Below, piece by piece: positions 1 through 9,279 of a stretch of 18,481 nucleotides of DNA. The notes below the pieces were generated by a model. That model did not search any database and was not told the origin of the DNA. It worked only from the letters and a program-made list of their open reading frames with translations. A program made the translations under genes and the position numbers. Positions within the stretch are counted from its first letter, which is position 1. Every line of letters begins with the position of its first letter. This DNA is from Acanthamoeba castellanii str. Neff (lineage: Eukaryota; Discosea; Longamoebia; Acanthamoebidae): contig NW_004457689.1 of the NCBI RefSeq assembly GCF_000313135.1, positions 28,237 through 46,717 of the forward strand, written 5' to 3'.

Positions 1-418
1 GAAGTACCGCCAGTTCTGCTGCGTTGGTCTTGGGGTGTATGATGTGACCGAGCTCACCCCTGGTTCGTGGTAGGAATAGGCGGAGACCCCGCCCGGCGCG
101 GCGTACCGGCCGTACACGGAGCTGTAGTACCGGCCAGCGAACATCTCCACGGTCACGGCGCCCCGCGGCAGGAAGAGCGCATTGACGAAGCCGGCTCCGT
201 GCATGCCGACCAAGATGCCCGTGTTCGACATCAAACGAACCTGCTCGAAAGCTGGTAAGCACGCAGGAAAAAGAAAGAGAGGGGGAGATCGGCAGGGAGC
301 TGGCAGCACCTGGTCGAGCACGGGCAGCTTGTCCAAGTCGACTATGGCGATCGGCATGTGGGTAACTGCATATCACATCATCATTATGTGCGTTGTTAGT
401 GGTGTGTGCGTGTGCGTG

Positions 419-458
<40 letters not shown>

Positions 459-2019
459 GCGCGTCACAAGCAGCCCATGTTGTTTACCTTCGGCGAGCAG
501 GTAAGCCAGATCAAATTCGTTGAGAATGGTGGCTTGCTTCTGCACCAGGAGTGTCACCTAGGTAGGAACCGCGAGTGTGAGACTTGCCTGCGATGACCTG
601 CCAAACGCACAGACAGAGAGATACCATACCTGGCCGGGGAGTCTCGTGTGTGGCGGCCTCTGCACGCGCTCATAGAACAATTCCTTGAACGCCAGCGCAG
701 CGTCGACCGAATGGAAAGTCTGCAACGATGATAAAAGTCGTAAGCTGCTGAACGTCAAGTAAAGAACCAACGACCCAGGGTCTGAGATCTCTCTCTCTCT
801 TGTGTGTGGGGGTGCGCGCCAAGGGAGGGGGTACGGGTGTGGCTGGTTCTTCGGTCCGCCACAGCTGCAGCGAGTTCAGGTCGGCGACCGCACATTTACC
901 GGCCGAGGGCGGCGCCACAAAGGTGATGCCAGGAAACATGGCCTCGAACATGGCTGCACCGAACACCACGAGATCAGATCCCCCGAGGTGACTGCGCATG
1001 AGAGCGACATTGGGGCAGGTACCCATGCCCCACGGTGATGGCTCGACTGGCGCTGCGAGCGTCTTGATCGGAGGAATGCTGAGGTGGTGCGCCGCCACAG
1101 AAAGCGGATCAGCCCACCACAGTGCGACGTGAGTCAAGGAACAAGGTGTGCTGGGTACCTTGCGCCCAGGAGATGGTGCAGTGACCACGCGTTGACAACG
1201 CACTTGACCCAGTGCTCCGGGTCCACCTTTTCATTGCAGTAGTAGACCCCCACCGGCTCCCTCTCCCCCTGCATTGGCATATACAAAATAAATGGAAATT
1301 TTTTAAAAATTATAAATCAATAAAATAGATTAAAAACATAAATAAATAATAAAATAAATAATAAAAAAGAACGAAAACGGCGGGAGGGGGAGAGGGACGT
1401 CTGAGCCGTGGCAGTGACGGTAAGCAGCCAGCACGTTGCCATCGCCTCTGCGTTCCGCCGTGGCCTCGCCATCAGCTGCGACGAGGTGCCGCGCGACCAG
1501 TGCCGCTCCGCTCAAGCTCGCCGACTCGACGGGGTCCGCTGCCTCGCTGGCTGCTCGTTGCCGGTCGTCCTTCTCGTTCGCGGCATAGGTGGCCACCAGG
1601 TCGTCCACACCGCCCACCACCAGCACTTGCCCCGTGGCCACCTGCTCCTTCCTTCTCGTCACCGACGTCTTGGTGGTGGTTTGGTTCTTCTTCTTCTGCG
1701 TTTCCGCTTTCATCTGCGCCGGAGAAGGAGATGCGACCTCGGCGGCGGCTGGAGTCGTCACGGCCGCTGGAGGCGCCTTGGTCGGCTCTTCGTTCTTCTT
1801 TCCCTCCACCTCCTCCTCGACTGGTCGCTCCACGCTGGCTTCGAAGGGGGCGGAGGAGGTGGCGGGCGAGGATCCGATGCCTCCGGAGGTGGTACTAGTG
1901 GTCCGCTGGAAGATGAGAAAGAGGAAGAGGGCGAGGAGAACGAAGAATACGAGGAAGGGCAGCGTCCACCACATGGTGCGACGCGCCCGCATATGATGCG
2001 CCGGCGGCCTTCCCCTCAT
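1..2019 (-). CDS. GT61/DUF563-family glycosyltransferase, type II membrane protein (3' end outside window)
   Basis: Likely a Golgi or ER glycosyltransferase that transfers a sugar to protein or glycan. Proposed exons, high to low: 2019-1399, 1268-1159, 1078-835, 719-630, 557-488, 365-310, 240-58 and 18 onward past the edge. All phases agree. Residues 10-15 are basic (RARR), then about 22 hydrophobic residues (16-38) form a signal anchor, then a Ser/Thr/Ala/Lys-rich stem runs to about 200. The catalytic part shows [14 protein letters not shown] (fifth exon) and [20 protein letters not shown] (near residue 408). The latter is the HGAG(L/F)xN(A/T)LFLP signature of GT61, which includes EOGT and plant xylosyltransferases. 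The weakest join is exon 1 to exon 2: donor GTCCCT and an intron with an AT-rich core. The start could be Met10 or Met16. Donor sugar and acceptor cannot be told from sequence. Family call firm, details moderate. Confidence 0.8.
421..459. repeat. (TTG)13 trinucleotide microsatellite in a GT61 intron
   Basis: Thirteen perfect TTG units, preceded by a GT/GC-rich tract (about 393-420). They lie inside the intron at 487-366 of the GT61 gene, so on the sense strand the intron carries (CAA)n close to its 3' splice site. Translating it gives artificial poly-Cys, poly-Val or poly-Gln runs. Confidence 0.95.
1277..1371. other. AT-rich block in the first intron of the GT61 gene
   Basis: About 95 bases made almost entirely of A and T, with AAATAAATAAT-like motifs, in a neighbourhood well above 55% GC. 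On the sense strand it is T-rich and ends at a clean acceptor (TGCCAATGCAG, at 1269). It fits a U-rich intron and polypyrimidine tract. A terminator or poly(A) region of an unseen small gene is the alternative. Confidence 0.6.
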
Positions 2020-2061
2020 CTTGCCTCTTTACCTTAGCACGTGTGCCACGTCTCGCTTTTC

Positions 2062-2102
2062 ATTCTTTTTTCTTTTCTTTTTCATTTCTCTTTTCTTTTT
2101 TG
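2062..2102. other. Polypyrimidine/polypurine tract between two minus-strand genes
   Basis: An almost uninterrupted T/C run (A-rich purine run on the minus strand) in the about 100-base gap between the stop at 2121 and the GT61 start at 2019. It could be the 3' end-processing region of the upstream gene or a nucleosome-poor promoter tract for GT61. Confidence 0.5.
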
Positions 2103-2120
2103 TGCGACTGAAGGCCGTCG

Positions 2121-5100
2121 CTACTCTTCTTCTTCTTCGCTCTCTTCTTCGCTCTTCTTCTCGTTGTCGTGGTGTTCAACCTCGCCTTCGTCCTCGCTCA
2201 TGGCCTTGAGGTTTCCCCACTTCGGAGGTTGGCCTCGCTTGGTTGACGTGGCGGCGTCGCCTTCTTCCCGCGCCTTCCGCAACCGCGCCACCAGTTCGTT
2301 CTTCGCGCCCGACGTTCGCTGGCCTCGCCGTCGGAGCTCAAGACGCAGCTGTTCCAACAACAACAACAGAAGAAGAAGAAGAATCAAAACATGAGCCCGC
2401 GACGATGCTGTCAAGGAGAGGGAGGAGTGTGTACCTGATCGGTGGTCATATCGTCCAACACGGGGAGGTTTGTGGTGTCCAACTCGGGGCTCTCTTCCTC
2501 CTCGGCCTCGTTTGGCTTCTTGGCCTTCTTCGTCTTTGTGGCTTTGGTGCGCCTCGATCCTCCCTCCCGCTTGCGCTTGGGTGTGACGAGGGAGGTGGCG
2601 GCCTCCTCCTGAACCTCCTCGAGCTCCTCTTTCCCTCTGATTGGGAACTCATTCAGCCGAGTTCGCAGATCCAGGAAACCACACACCCACCACAACACAC
2701 CGCGCACATGGGTGCTTTACCTAAACGCGACAGCGGTTTGGTCCTTTGGCGGGGGAAGCGAGGACAGTTCCTCGTACTGCGACTTGGCCAGCGCCGAGTG
2801 CACGTTGCGTCTCAGATTGTCACTGCGCGCGAGTGGGGGCATGCCAGTAAGTCTGGCTGTGTGTGTCTCTCATGGAGAGTGCTTCCAGGGTACCAGTAAA
2901 CATCGAGCCAGTCGAAGTAGTTGAGATAGTTCCACAGCCGCTTCTTGAACTCCACGTACTCCGGCACGTCGTATTGCGGCTCGGAGAGGAAGTGCGTGAG
3001 CATGGTGTAGGCGTACTGCACGATGAATAGCGGATGCTCGACCGACAAGAACACGTTGTGCAGTCCGTCGGTGAATCGGCCCGCGTCTGCGTTGTTCAGT
3101 GTACGAAGCGAACGCGTAAGAAGAAGGCAAGACGGTGAGGCGAAAGGGGAGAGAAAGAGAGATGTACGTATGCCCCAGAGTGGGAGGGTGACATCGTGTT
3201 TCCGGGCTGCTTCGACGATCGGCGAAACAGGGCCGCCGGCCATCCCCACTTCCGCGCTGCCGTTGTACAATCCGAGGCGCTGGGATGAGCTCTCGTGCAC
3301 CTGACGAGCAAGAGAACCGGTAACAAAATTGAGTGAGCAAGCTAGGCCGATAATCGACTAGAGTCCGGCAAGATGCAAATGTGGAGGTGGTGGGTACCGT
3401 GCCCAGCGATACGACAATGTTGCGCTTGGGATAGTGGTGGAACATGGAATGTACGAATTCAGGCCAGGTGTCGGCAGCTCTCGAGTTGAAGAAGGGAAGC
3501 CGCTTCAGCTTCGAGGCTTGCTGGTACACCTGCACCAGACAAGCGATCAAGGGAGTTGAGCGAGAGAGAGGCGCAACGGAAGAGAGCAGAAGGCGAGCCG
3601 CTACCCTCACATAGCTATCGTATTTCCCAAGGAGACGGTCCGGGTCTGCCTCCCCGACCGCGAAGCCGCCCACCATCACCGGCTCTTGCGTGAAGACGTC
3701 GGTCTGCATGAATGGCTGTGATGAGCGATCGCCGTACGGTGGGGCAGCGAGTAAGTGACGGCGAGAGCAGGAGCGTAGGGTACATCGGGCAGGAAATAGG
3801 GCGGAGGAAGGAGGAGATCGGTGGGCGTGGTGATCCGCAGGAAGACAAAGTCGCGCCACACCCAGTGCTCGGCCGACCGCTCGCGGAAGGTCGACATGGG
3901 GTCGATGTCGGACGGCATCTTGTTGATGTCGGTCCAGTTGAGCTCGGTGCCGAACCACAGTGGCGGATCCTTGTAGAGTTCGGGGTGCGTGCGGCACACG
4001 CGGAGCCCGGCCATGCGCGAGTTGTCAGAGTCGACCCGGGCCAGCACGTGCTCTCGGACGACGTAATCGTTTCGCTTCTCTATGACCGGGTGGAAGAGGT
4101 GGTGTCTAGGGCACGAACGAGTACAAACACAGCGTTAGGAGACGCGCCACGCATAACAGCAACTCTTGTCGCTACGACTCACCTCACAGTCAGCACGAGG
4201 TTGGGAGCCACAGCGACGCCGGTGGCGAAGTGGTGCTCCATTTGCTTGGTGTCCTTGTGCACGAAATCGAATCTGTGGTGAACCAGGGCTTGATGATTAG
4301 CTTTAACTGGCGCGCGAGCTGAACGGCTGACTGGGCCAAGTTACGCACCGCAGCTTCAGTGTGGCGCCGGCGAAGCCCTTGACCAGGTCCTTGTTAGCCT
4401 TGAGCAGCTGGGCGGCTCGCGGATGCTCCTGAATGTCCTTCCTCGTCTCCGGCGTCGTGTTGAGTGTGCACTCGCCCTCCAGATGCACCGTATAGGTGGG
4501 ATTCACCTTTGCTGCAATGCAAAATGAAGAGGGCCAGATTGGTCAATACATTGCCAACCACTGAATCTGCCATTCGCTGACGTGGAAATAGCGTGGTTGA
4601 CCCAGACCAAGCAACAACGAAACGTGACAGAAGGTGGAAGGTGGTGTACCAGTGTCCACGTCGACCTGGAGCACCTCGAGGCCCATGTCTGGGGTGCGGT
4701 AGGGGCGGTGGGCTGTGAACCGGCTGAGGGTGGAAGTCACTGTAGAGACAGTGTCGGCAGCCGCGGGCGAGGCGGGTGAAGCCAGCGGCGAAGCACCGCC
4801 CGCCGCGGTGCGCGTGGGCCGAGCGCGCGAAGAAAGGGGAGGGCTGAAGGGCGAAGGCGGCACCCTGACGCTGGGAGAAGGTGCAGCCGACGTCGGGAGG
4901 GCACCCGAGGAGAAAGGCGAGGAGGGCGTGGTGGGGGTTCGGGCACCCGCATCGGCCGGCAGATCGTGCTCTTGACGCGTAGGCGAACTCACAAGGATGC
5001 TGGGCACCTCAGGGCGGTCCGTGCCAGACATGATGGCCGACAAATCGGTGCTCGATGTTGCAATGCTGCCATTCGTCGAATTTGACGGGCGACGCGGTCT

Positions 5101-5175
5101 GCGTTTGATGAATGCTGTGGAGGGTGAGCTCATCGTAATCTTCTCGACGTCGGCTCGATCAGTTGCCTCCTCCAT
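2121..5175 (-). CDS. Trypsin-like (PA clan) pseudo-protease fused to a SAP domain, 727 residues
   Basis: Eleven proposed exons, phases consistent throughout: 5175-4650, 4511-4349, 4272-4183, 4105-3784, 3703-3611, 3529-3398, 3300-3168, 3086-2894, 2822-2721, 2636-2435, 2348-2121. Residues 1-170 are Ser/Pro/Thr-rich, probably disordered, with many SP/TP sites. A chymotrypsin-like domain follows: GVAVAPNLVLTVRHH (His near 261), WRDFVFLRI (Asp 345), then GMAGGPV with Ala 463 where active enzymes have Ser, then PLWGIHAG, the usual post-Ser strand. After a helical stretch come a Lys/Arg-rich segment (KRKREGG...KTKKAKK, possible NLS), a SAP motif (653-685, LRLELRRRGQRTSGAKNELV) and a Glu/Asp-rich tail. 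Inferred: a nuclear, chromatin- or nucleic-acid-binding scaffold, not a protease. A TATA-like TATAATA at 5182-5188 sits only 6 bases from the first ATG, so translation may start at Met15 (5133). Confidence 0.72.
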
Positions 5176-5220
5176 TGCTAATATTATAACTGCCAGTTAG
5201 AGCTGTGTCCGGAGTTAAGA

Positions 5221-5275
5221 TTAACCTAACCGTGAAAGAATGTGGTTAAACAGTTCTAACGGTTTCGGGCATTCC
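5221..5275. promoter_or_regulatory. Cluster of MYB-like core motifs
   Basis: TAACCG (about 5227) and CTAACGG (about 5257) match the animal/plant MYB core YAACNG. A further GTTAACAG occurs near 5823. They lie in the divergent promoter of the pseudo-protease and RFC3 genes. Short motifs occur by chance, so this is a weak call. Confidence 0.3.
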
Positions 5276-5335
5276 TTGGTTGGCCACAACACCGCACAAC
5301 CTCACTGAAATTCTGAGAATTTTCAGGTAATTTTT

Positions 5336-5389
5336 CCTTTTTGCGAGTGGTGCCTGTTCGCAAAAGAGAAGGCACCACAAAATAAAAGG
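5336..5389. repeat. Interleaved inverted repeats (hairpin or pseudoknot-capable)
   Basis: GTGGTGCCT (5347-5355) pairs with AGGCACCAC (5370-5378). CCTTTT (5336-5341) pairs with AAAAGG (5384-5389). TTTTGCGA (5339-5346) pairs with TCGCAAAA (5358-5365), whose arms interleave with the first pair. A separate palindrome, AATTCTGAGAATT, lies at 5309-5321. Function unknown. Confidence 0.6.
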
Positions 5390-5402
5390 ACCGCACATTC
5401 AA

Positions 5403-5640
5403 CTCACAAAGCACTGTCGCCAATCACACTGGGAGAGCCGGCCGTCATAGCCGACCGTGACCTTTGATCCGCCAGCGCGGGCGACCATGCTGCCGAAGCA
5501 GCAGCCGATGGCAAAGGCATCCTCCAGCTGCAGCGTCTTCCCGACAATGCCGCAGATGTCGTACTTGCGCAGCACGGTCCGGCCGAAGCTGTGGTGGAAG
5601 GCGGTCACACGGTCGCTCCGCTCGGTTCTCGGGCGGCGGA
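5403..5640 (-). pseudogene. N-terminal fragment of a bacterial-type phosphomannomutase/phosphoglucomutase
   Basis: Phosphomannomutases interconvert mannose-6-P and mannose-1-P; this piece cannot. Reading from about 5640 down, the protein contains TVLRKYDICGIVGKTLQLED and then ARAGGSKVTVGYDGRLS. That is the first roughly 55 residues of the alpha-D-phosphohexomutase family of the bacterial AlgC type (typical YDIRGIVG...VxVGxDGRLSS). The similarity stops at GRLS, and a stop follows 11 codons later. The phosphoserine loop, metal site and other domains are absent from this strand downstream. No ATG starts the frame, and the conserved Arg of YDIRG is Cys. It lies in the middle of the inverted-repeat-bounded segment. 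It reads as a captured or relic gene fragment, probably of bacterial ancestry. Confidence 0.7.
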
Positions 5641-5860
5641 AATGTTGTCAGCTTTGAGTTCCTGCGGCCAGAATCGATCCCGCCCTGTCGACGTTTATCT
5701 GTTTGTGCACAAATTTTGCAGCATTGTCGGCACATGTTTTGCATTCCAGTTAAACATATAACCAAAAAACTTAACTCCGGACACAGCTCTACTGCCAGTA
5801 GCTTTGTTTGGCCTTTGCGACCGTTAACAGCTTTTCTTGTCGCACTTTCGAGGAAACTTT

Positions 5861-5869
5861 TATAAATTA
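5861..5869 (+). promoter_or_regulatory. TATA box candidate for RFC3
   Basis: TATAAATTA lies about 105 bases before the RFC3 start codon. It would place transcription start near 5890, inside the E2F-type site. It is the best TATA match in this otherwise GC-rich promoter. Confidence 0.5.
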
Positions 5870-5889
5870 GTTTAAAGTCGACTTCTGCT

Positions 5890-5901
5890 TTTGGCGGGAA
5901 A
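5890..5901 (+). promoter_or_regulatory. E2F-type site upstream of RFC3
   Basis: TTTGGCGGGAAA is a full match to the E2F/DP consensus TTTSSCGC/GSGAAA. It lies 71 bases before the RFC3 ATG and about 29 bases after the TATA box. E2F sites control DNA-replication genes in animals and plants, so S-phase control of RFC3 is likely. The site also lies in the shared promoter of the divergent SAP-domain gene. Confidence 0.65.
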
Positions 5902-5972
5902 CGCAGGCGCAACAATCGCTGGATTCATCGGGCACCATTTACTTTGCCCCAAGTATTAGGATTCGCTTGCGA

Positions 5973-7901
5973 ATGTTGTGGGTTGATAAGCACCGACCGC
6001 GCCAACTCGCGCAGCTGGACTATCATGAGCCTCTGACCAACCAGCTGCAGAAAATGGTTCGCTTCTTTCACTCAGAAATTGCGGGCGATTGAGAGTCTGC
6101 TGGCAAATGCTGATGAGCATTCGTTATGTCATCCCCAGGCCACTGCAGGGGATTTCCCGCATCTGCTTTTCTTTGGCCCCACCGGAGCCGGCAAGAAGAC
6201 CCGAATCATGGCCCTTCTTCGTGAATTGTTCGATGCCGGTGTGGAAAAGGTAATTCGCCTTTGATCTCACGTTTGAGAGCACCATCTGCGCTTGTTGCTG
6301 ACCTTCATGCCTTCACTCGGCCTGCTTTCAGCTGAAAATCGATCACAGAGACTTTAAGGTGTGCCTCTTTCCCCATAGCTGCAGTTCATGAGCAGCTTTG
6401 TTGAAGCTCACCATTGCCTTCTTGCTCTTCAGCTTCCCAGCAGCACAACGATCGAGCTGAGCATCGTGAGCAGCGCGTACCACATCGAGCTCAACCCCTC
6501 CGATGCGGGCTACCACGACAGGCTCGTAGTGCAGGAGGTGATCAAGGAGATTGCGCAGAGCCCTCCGCTTGATACCACTAACAAACCACCCTTTAAGGGT
6601 ACATTCAGCTCCCTACCCATACACTTTTAGCTTTTGATCTGTGACTAAGCAACACTTCTTCAGTGGTGGTGCTGAATGAGGTTGAGCGATTATCCAAGGA
6701 GGCCCAGCACGCCCTGCGCCGAACAATGGAGAAGTACATGTCGGTGTGCCGCCTCATCCTCTGCTGCAACTCCACGTCCAAGGTACGGGAAGAGGTCTTG
6801 CTCTGCACTTGCACTGAAAACGACAGCAAACTGAAGTTCTCGAGTGACCTATCGCCAGGTAATTGATCCTGTTCGCTCGCGATGCTTGATGATCCGAGTT
6901 GCCGCTCCCTCGCTCGACGAGGTAAGCCCGCCGTAACTGTTTGTGATGTGCGCGCTTGCCGCGAGGAGTGTCAATCGTGCTGTATTGACTTGACGGCCGG
7001 GTTGGCAGGTCACCAAATCCTTGCAAGCGATCAGCAAGAAGGAGGGCATCACCCTGCCTCCCGAGCTGGCCCGATCGATTGCCGTGCAGTCCGACAGGAA
7101 TTTGCGTAAGGCCATCCTGATGCTCCAGGCCACCCACACAGCGAAGTGCGTTGCTCTCCTTATGTCATACTCTGGACGATCTGAACCGGCTTGCTCCATT
7201 CTTGTCTCACCGCCATTGGGTGGCCACCTGGCAGGTACCCCTTTGAGAAAGGACAGCGAGTCGAGATGACGGACTGGGAGGAGTTCATCGTCCGTCTGGC
7301 CCAGTTCATCATTGACGAGCAGAGCCCCAAGAGGTAGCTCGTTGCCGAAACGTCTCGTCTCTACTTGACCCTGGCGCAGAGACTGACGCGCGTCTGTGTT
7401 GGGCTTGTATGGCCGTAGGTTGATGGACGTTCGCAACCAGCTGTACGAACTTCTCAGCCACTGCATCCCCCCAGAGGTCATCATCAAGGTTCGTCCTTTC
7501 TGTAGCCTTGAGTAGTAGTTCGTTAAACCCACTTGACACTTCCGTGCGTGACCGACCGACAGAAACTTGCACTGGAGCTCCTGAAGAAGCTGGACACCTC
7601 CGTCAAGTATGAGGTCATTCGTTGGGCCGCCTTCTACGTACGCTTCACCTTCACCTCCTCGCCCACCTCTTTTCCTCTGCTACCGAGACGCCAGTGCCCG
7701 TGTTGATGGTCGGGATTGACGTGCAGGAGCACCGCATGCAAATGGGCAGCAAGGCCATCTTCCACCTCGAGGCGTTCGTGGCCAAGTTCATGTCCATCTA
7801 CAAACGGTACGTTGTCCTCGCGTCGTGTCGTGTCGTGTGTCGTCCTGACTCTGCCTCCACTGTGCAGGTTTTTGATCAGCAGCATGATCGGGTTCGAGTG
7901 A
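5973..7901 (+). CDS. RFC3: Replication factor C subunit 3 (clamp loader), 354 residues, 12 exons
   Basis: Part of the RFC1-5 complex that opens and loads PCNA on primed DNA. Exons: 5973-6056, 6139-6249, 6332-6358, 6433-6598, 6664-6782, 6859-6921, 7009-7145, 7235-7333, 7419-7488, 7563-7637, 7727-7806, 7868-7901. They join in frame to 354 residues; human RFC3 is 356. The start [19 protein letters not shown] matches the family N terminus. Walker A is GPTGAGKK (41-48). The degenerate Walker B region is [11 protein letters not shown] (from 130), followed by [13 protein letters not shown]. The SRC arginine-finger motif is at 176-178. The C-terminal collar contains [15 protein letters not shown] and [21 protein letters not shown] sequence (here [17 protein letters not shown]). 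Exon 3 is only 27 bases and several donors deviate from GTRAGT (GTTCGC, GTGTGC). Tightly supported apart from small splice choices. Confidence 0.95.
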
Positions 7902-8193
7902 AGGCGTGTGTTAAGAATGTTTGGAATGACTATGAATGGAATGTAGTCACGTTTACGGCAATTGTCGTTTGATTTTCAGTGGATGCGCTTTCGACATCTG
8001 CCGGCGGTGGCCCACATGTCACCGTGCCGGCTTGTCTCTGTGAGCTCTACCCGAGACCGCTCTGGCTTCCCTCTTTCGGCAGACCTCCCACGCCGTCAGC
8101 TTTCCGATAACTTCTCCCCACGGTACAGCTACTACAAACGACTAACAACAGCGACCACAAAGCCCCACATTACAACAACTTCACCACACTACA
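7902..8193. other. Intergenic region between RFC3 and the first Pro/Gly-rich gene
   Basis: It holds the RFC3 3' end and the promoter of the gene at 8194. I see no clear poly(A) signal, TATA box or coding exon. The leader just before 8194 is A/C-rich (ACAACTTCACCACACTACA), like the leader before 9880. Confidence 0.5.
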
Positions 8194-9279
8194 ATGAGCT
8201 ATCAGTATCCTTCCAGTATGAGCGGCCTTCAGGCCCCTCCCGCTGGCAGCAGCTTCCCGATGCCCGGCCTGCAGAGTGGCCCCGTTGACGCTGCCGGCTA
8301 CAGCATCAAACCACAGGTTCGTCTTCTGGTCTTTCTCCTTGGGGCGCAGGATTGCTCAGGGATCATGAGTCATGACTCCATTCCTTAGAACCCCATGATG
8401 GGTGGCTACCCTGGCGCGCCGACTGGTCTCGCCGCAGGCGGCGCTGCTTATCCCCCGATGTTGCCCGGCGTGGGCGGTCCCGCGGACCCCTACGGTGCCT
8501 CCGCTGCGGGCGCCTATCCTCCTCCCCCGGTCGGCAGTAACCTCCCGATGGGCGGCGCCTCCTCCGCCTTCGGTGGCAACACCAACGATCTCTACGCTCA
8601 CGCCCAGGTACTGTCATCTCCTCATGTGCTTGCGCGAGCTGCGTTTTCGCCCCTCGACTCACCACGATGGGCGACAGCAATACGGGCTCAGCCGAGGCGA
8701 AGTGGATGCCGCGCTGCAAACCTACCAGGAGATGAGCAACATGGACCGCGGCATGCTGGCCTCGCTCGGATCGGGCGGCACCCTCCAGAACCTCCTCCGT
8801 CGCATCTTTGGACAGTCGAGCACAGGCACTGGCGCAGGCGCTGGTGGCGTCGTCAACGATCAACTTATGGGCAATCTCAGCCGCATCCTAGCCAACTCGC
8901 TCTCCACTGGCCGAGTACTCTGCCTGCTCCTTCTCCCAACGACAATGTCTAACAATGCCTAATAACCTCTTTTCCTTGTGCAGTTGCCAACCATCAAAGA
9001 GTTCCTCACCCTGATCGGCAGGAACAAGATGGTATGAAGCACTTACCTGCTGCACTCTGTGTGTGTTCGCTCACTGTGCGCTCCACGCTACAGCAATATG
9101 GAGCTCCGGGTGGCATGGGCGCCATGGGAACGGGCATGGGCCAGCAACAGTACCCGCCGGGCGGCGGAATGGGCATGGACCAGCAACAGTACCCTCCTGG
9201 CGGCATGGGCATGGGCATGGGCCAGCAACAGTACCCGCCTGGCGGCATGGGCATGGGCGGCGGCATGCCCCCCTACTAA
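8194..9279 (+). CDS. Pro/Gly/Tyr-rich protein with conserved C-terminal module, paralogue A (270 residues)
   Basis: Family not recognised. Exons: 8194-8316, 8389-8607, 8678-8914, 8984-9031, 9094-9279, every intron in phase 0. The N terminus (MSYQYPSS...QSGPVDAAGYSIKPQ) and exon 2 (GAYPPPPVG, AAYPPML) are low-complexity and probably disordered. Residues 115-209 are different and probably helical: QYGLSRGEVDAALQTYQEMS, DRGML, then LPTIKEFLTLIGRNKM. The last exon encodes four imperfect GMGQQQYPPGG repeats ending MPPY. There is no signal peptide or membrane segment. The downstream gene is a paralogue that shares the N-terminal QSGxVDxAGYxI motif, the exon plan and the module. PYP-type low-complexity tracts occur in cytoskeletal, vesicle-coat and condensate proteins, but no function is assigned. 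Confidence 0.85.
9094..9276 (+). repeat. Coding repeats GMGQQQYPPGG
   Basis: The last exon of paralogue A repeats an about 36-42-base unit that encodes (G)MGQQQYPPGGMGMG, with GMDQQQYPP as one variant. Tandem and nearly identical at the DNA level, so copy number may vary between strains. Confidence 0.8.

Larger units (their letters stand above)
5191..5800. repeat. 610-bp segment bounded by near-perfect inverted repeats
   Basis: The + strand at 5199-5219 is the exact reverse complement of 5770-5790 (21 of 21). The match continues outward with one mismatch and one gap through ACTGCCAGT (left 5190-5198, right 5792-5800). No target-site duplication is obvious. The segment contains a bacterial-type gene fragment and a complex dyad. 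It may be a small non-autonomous transposable element, or a promoter element used in both orientations by the divergent genes. Confidence 0.7.

Noticed and set aside
182..523. Open frame with a poly-Cys run
   Set aside because: It is a translation of the (TTG)n microsatellite inside a GT61 intron, antisense to the real gene.
1408..2037. Long plus-strand open frames over the GT61 first exon
   Set aside because: Low-complexity shadows (poly-Gly, poly-Arg, poly-Leu) of a GC-rich minus-strand exon with a clear signal anchor.
2870..3997. 375-codon minus-strand frame
   Set aside because: It reads through introns in the wrong frame; the family motifs lie in the other frame and splice cleanly.
5191..5800. 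A typical transposon with target-site duplication
   Set aside because: No duplication next to the repeat arms and no transposase; kept only as an inverted-repeat-bounded segment.
5445..5915. 156-codon minus-strand frame upstream of RFC3
   Set aside because: Overlaps the TATA and E2F region and shows no conserved motif; the phosphomannomutase similarity is in a different frame.
6849..7532. 227-codon minus-strand frame across RFC3
   Set aside because: Antisense shadow of RFC3 exons and introns, which have far stronger family support.
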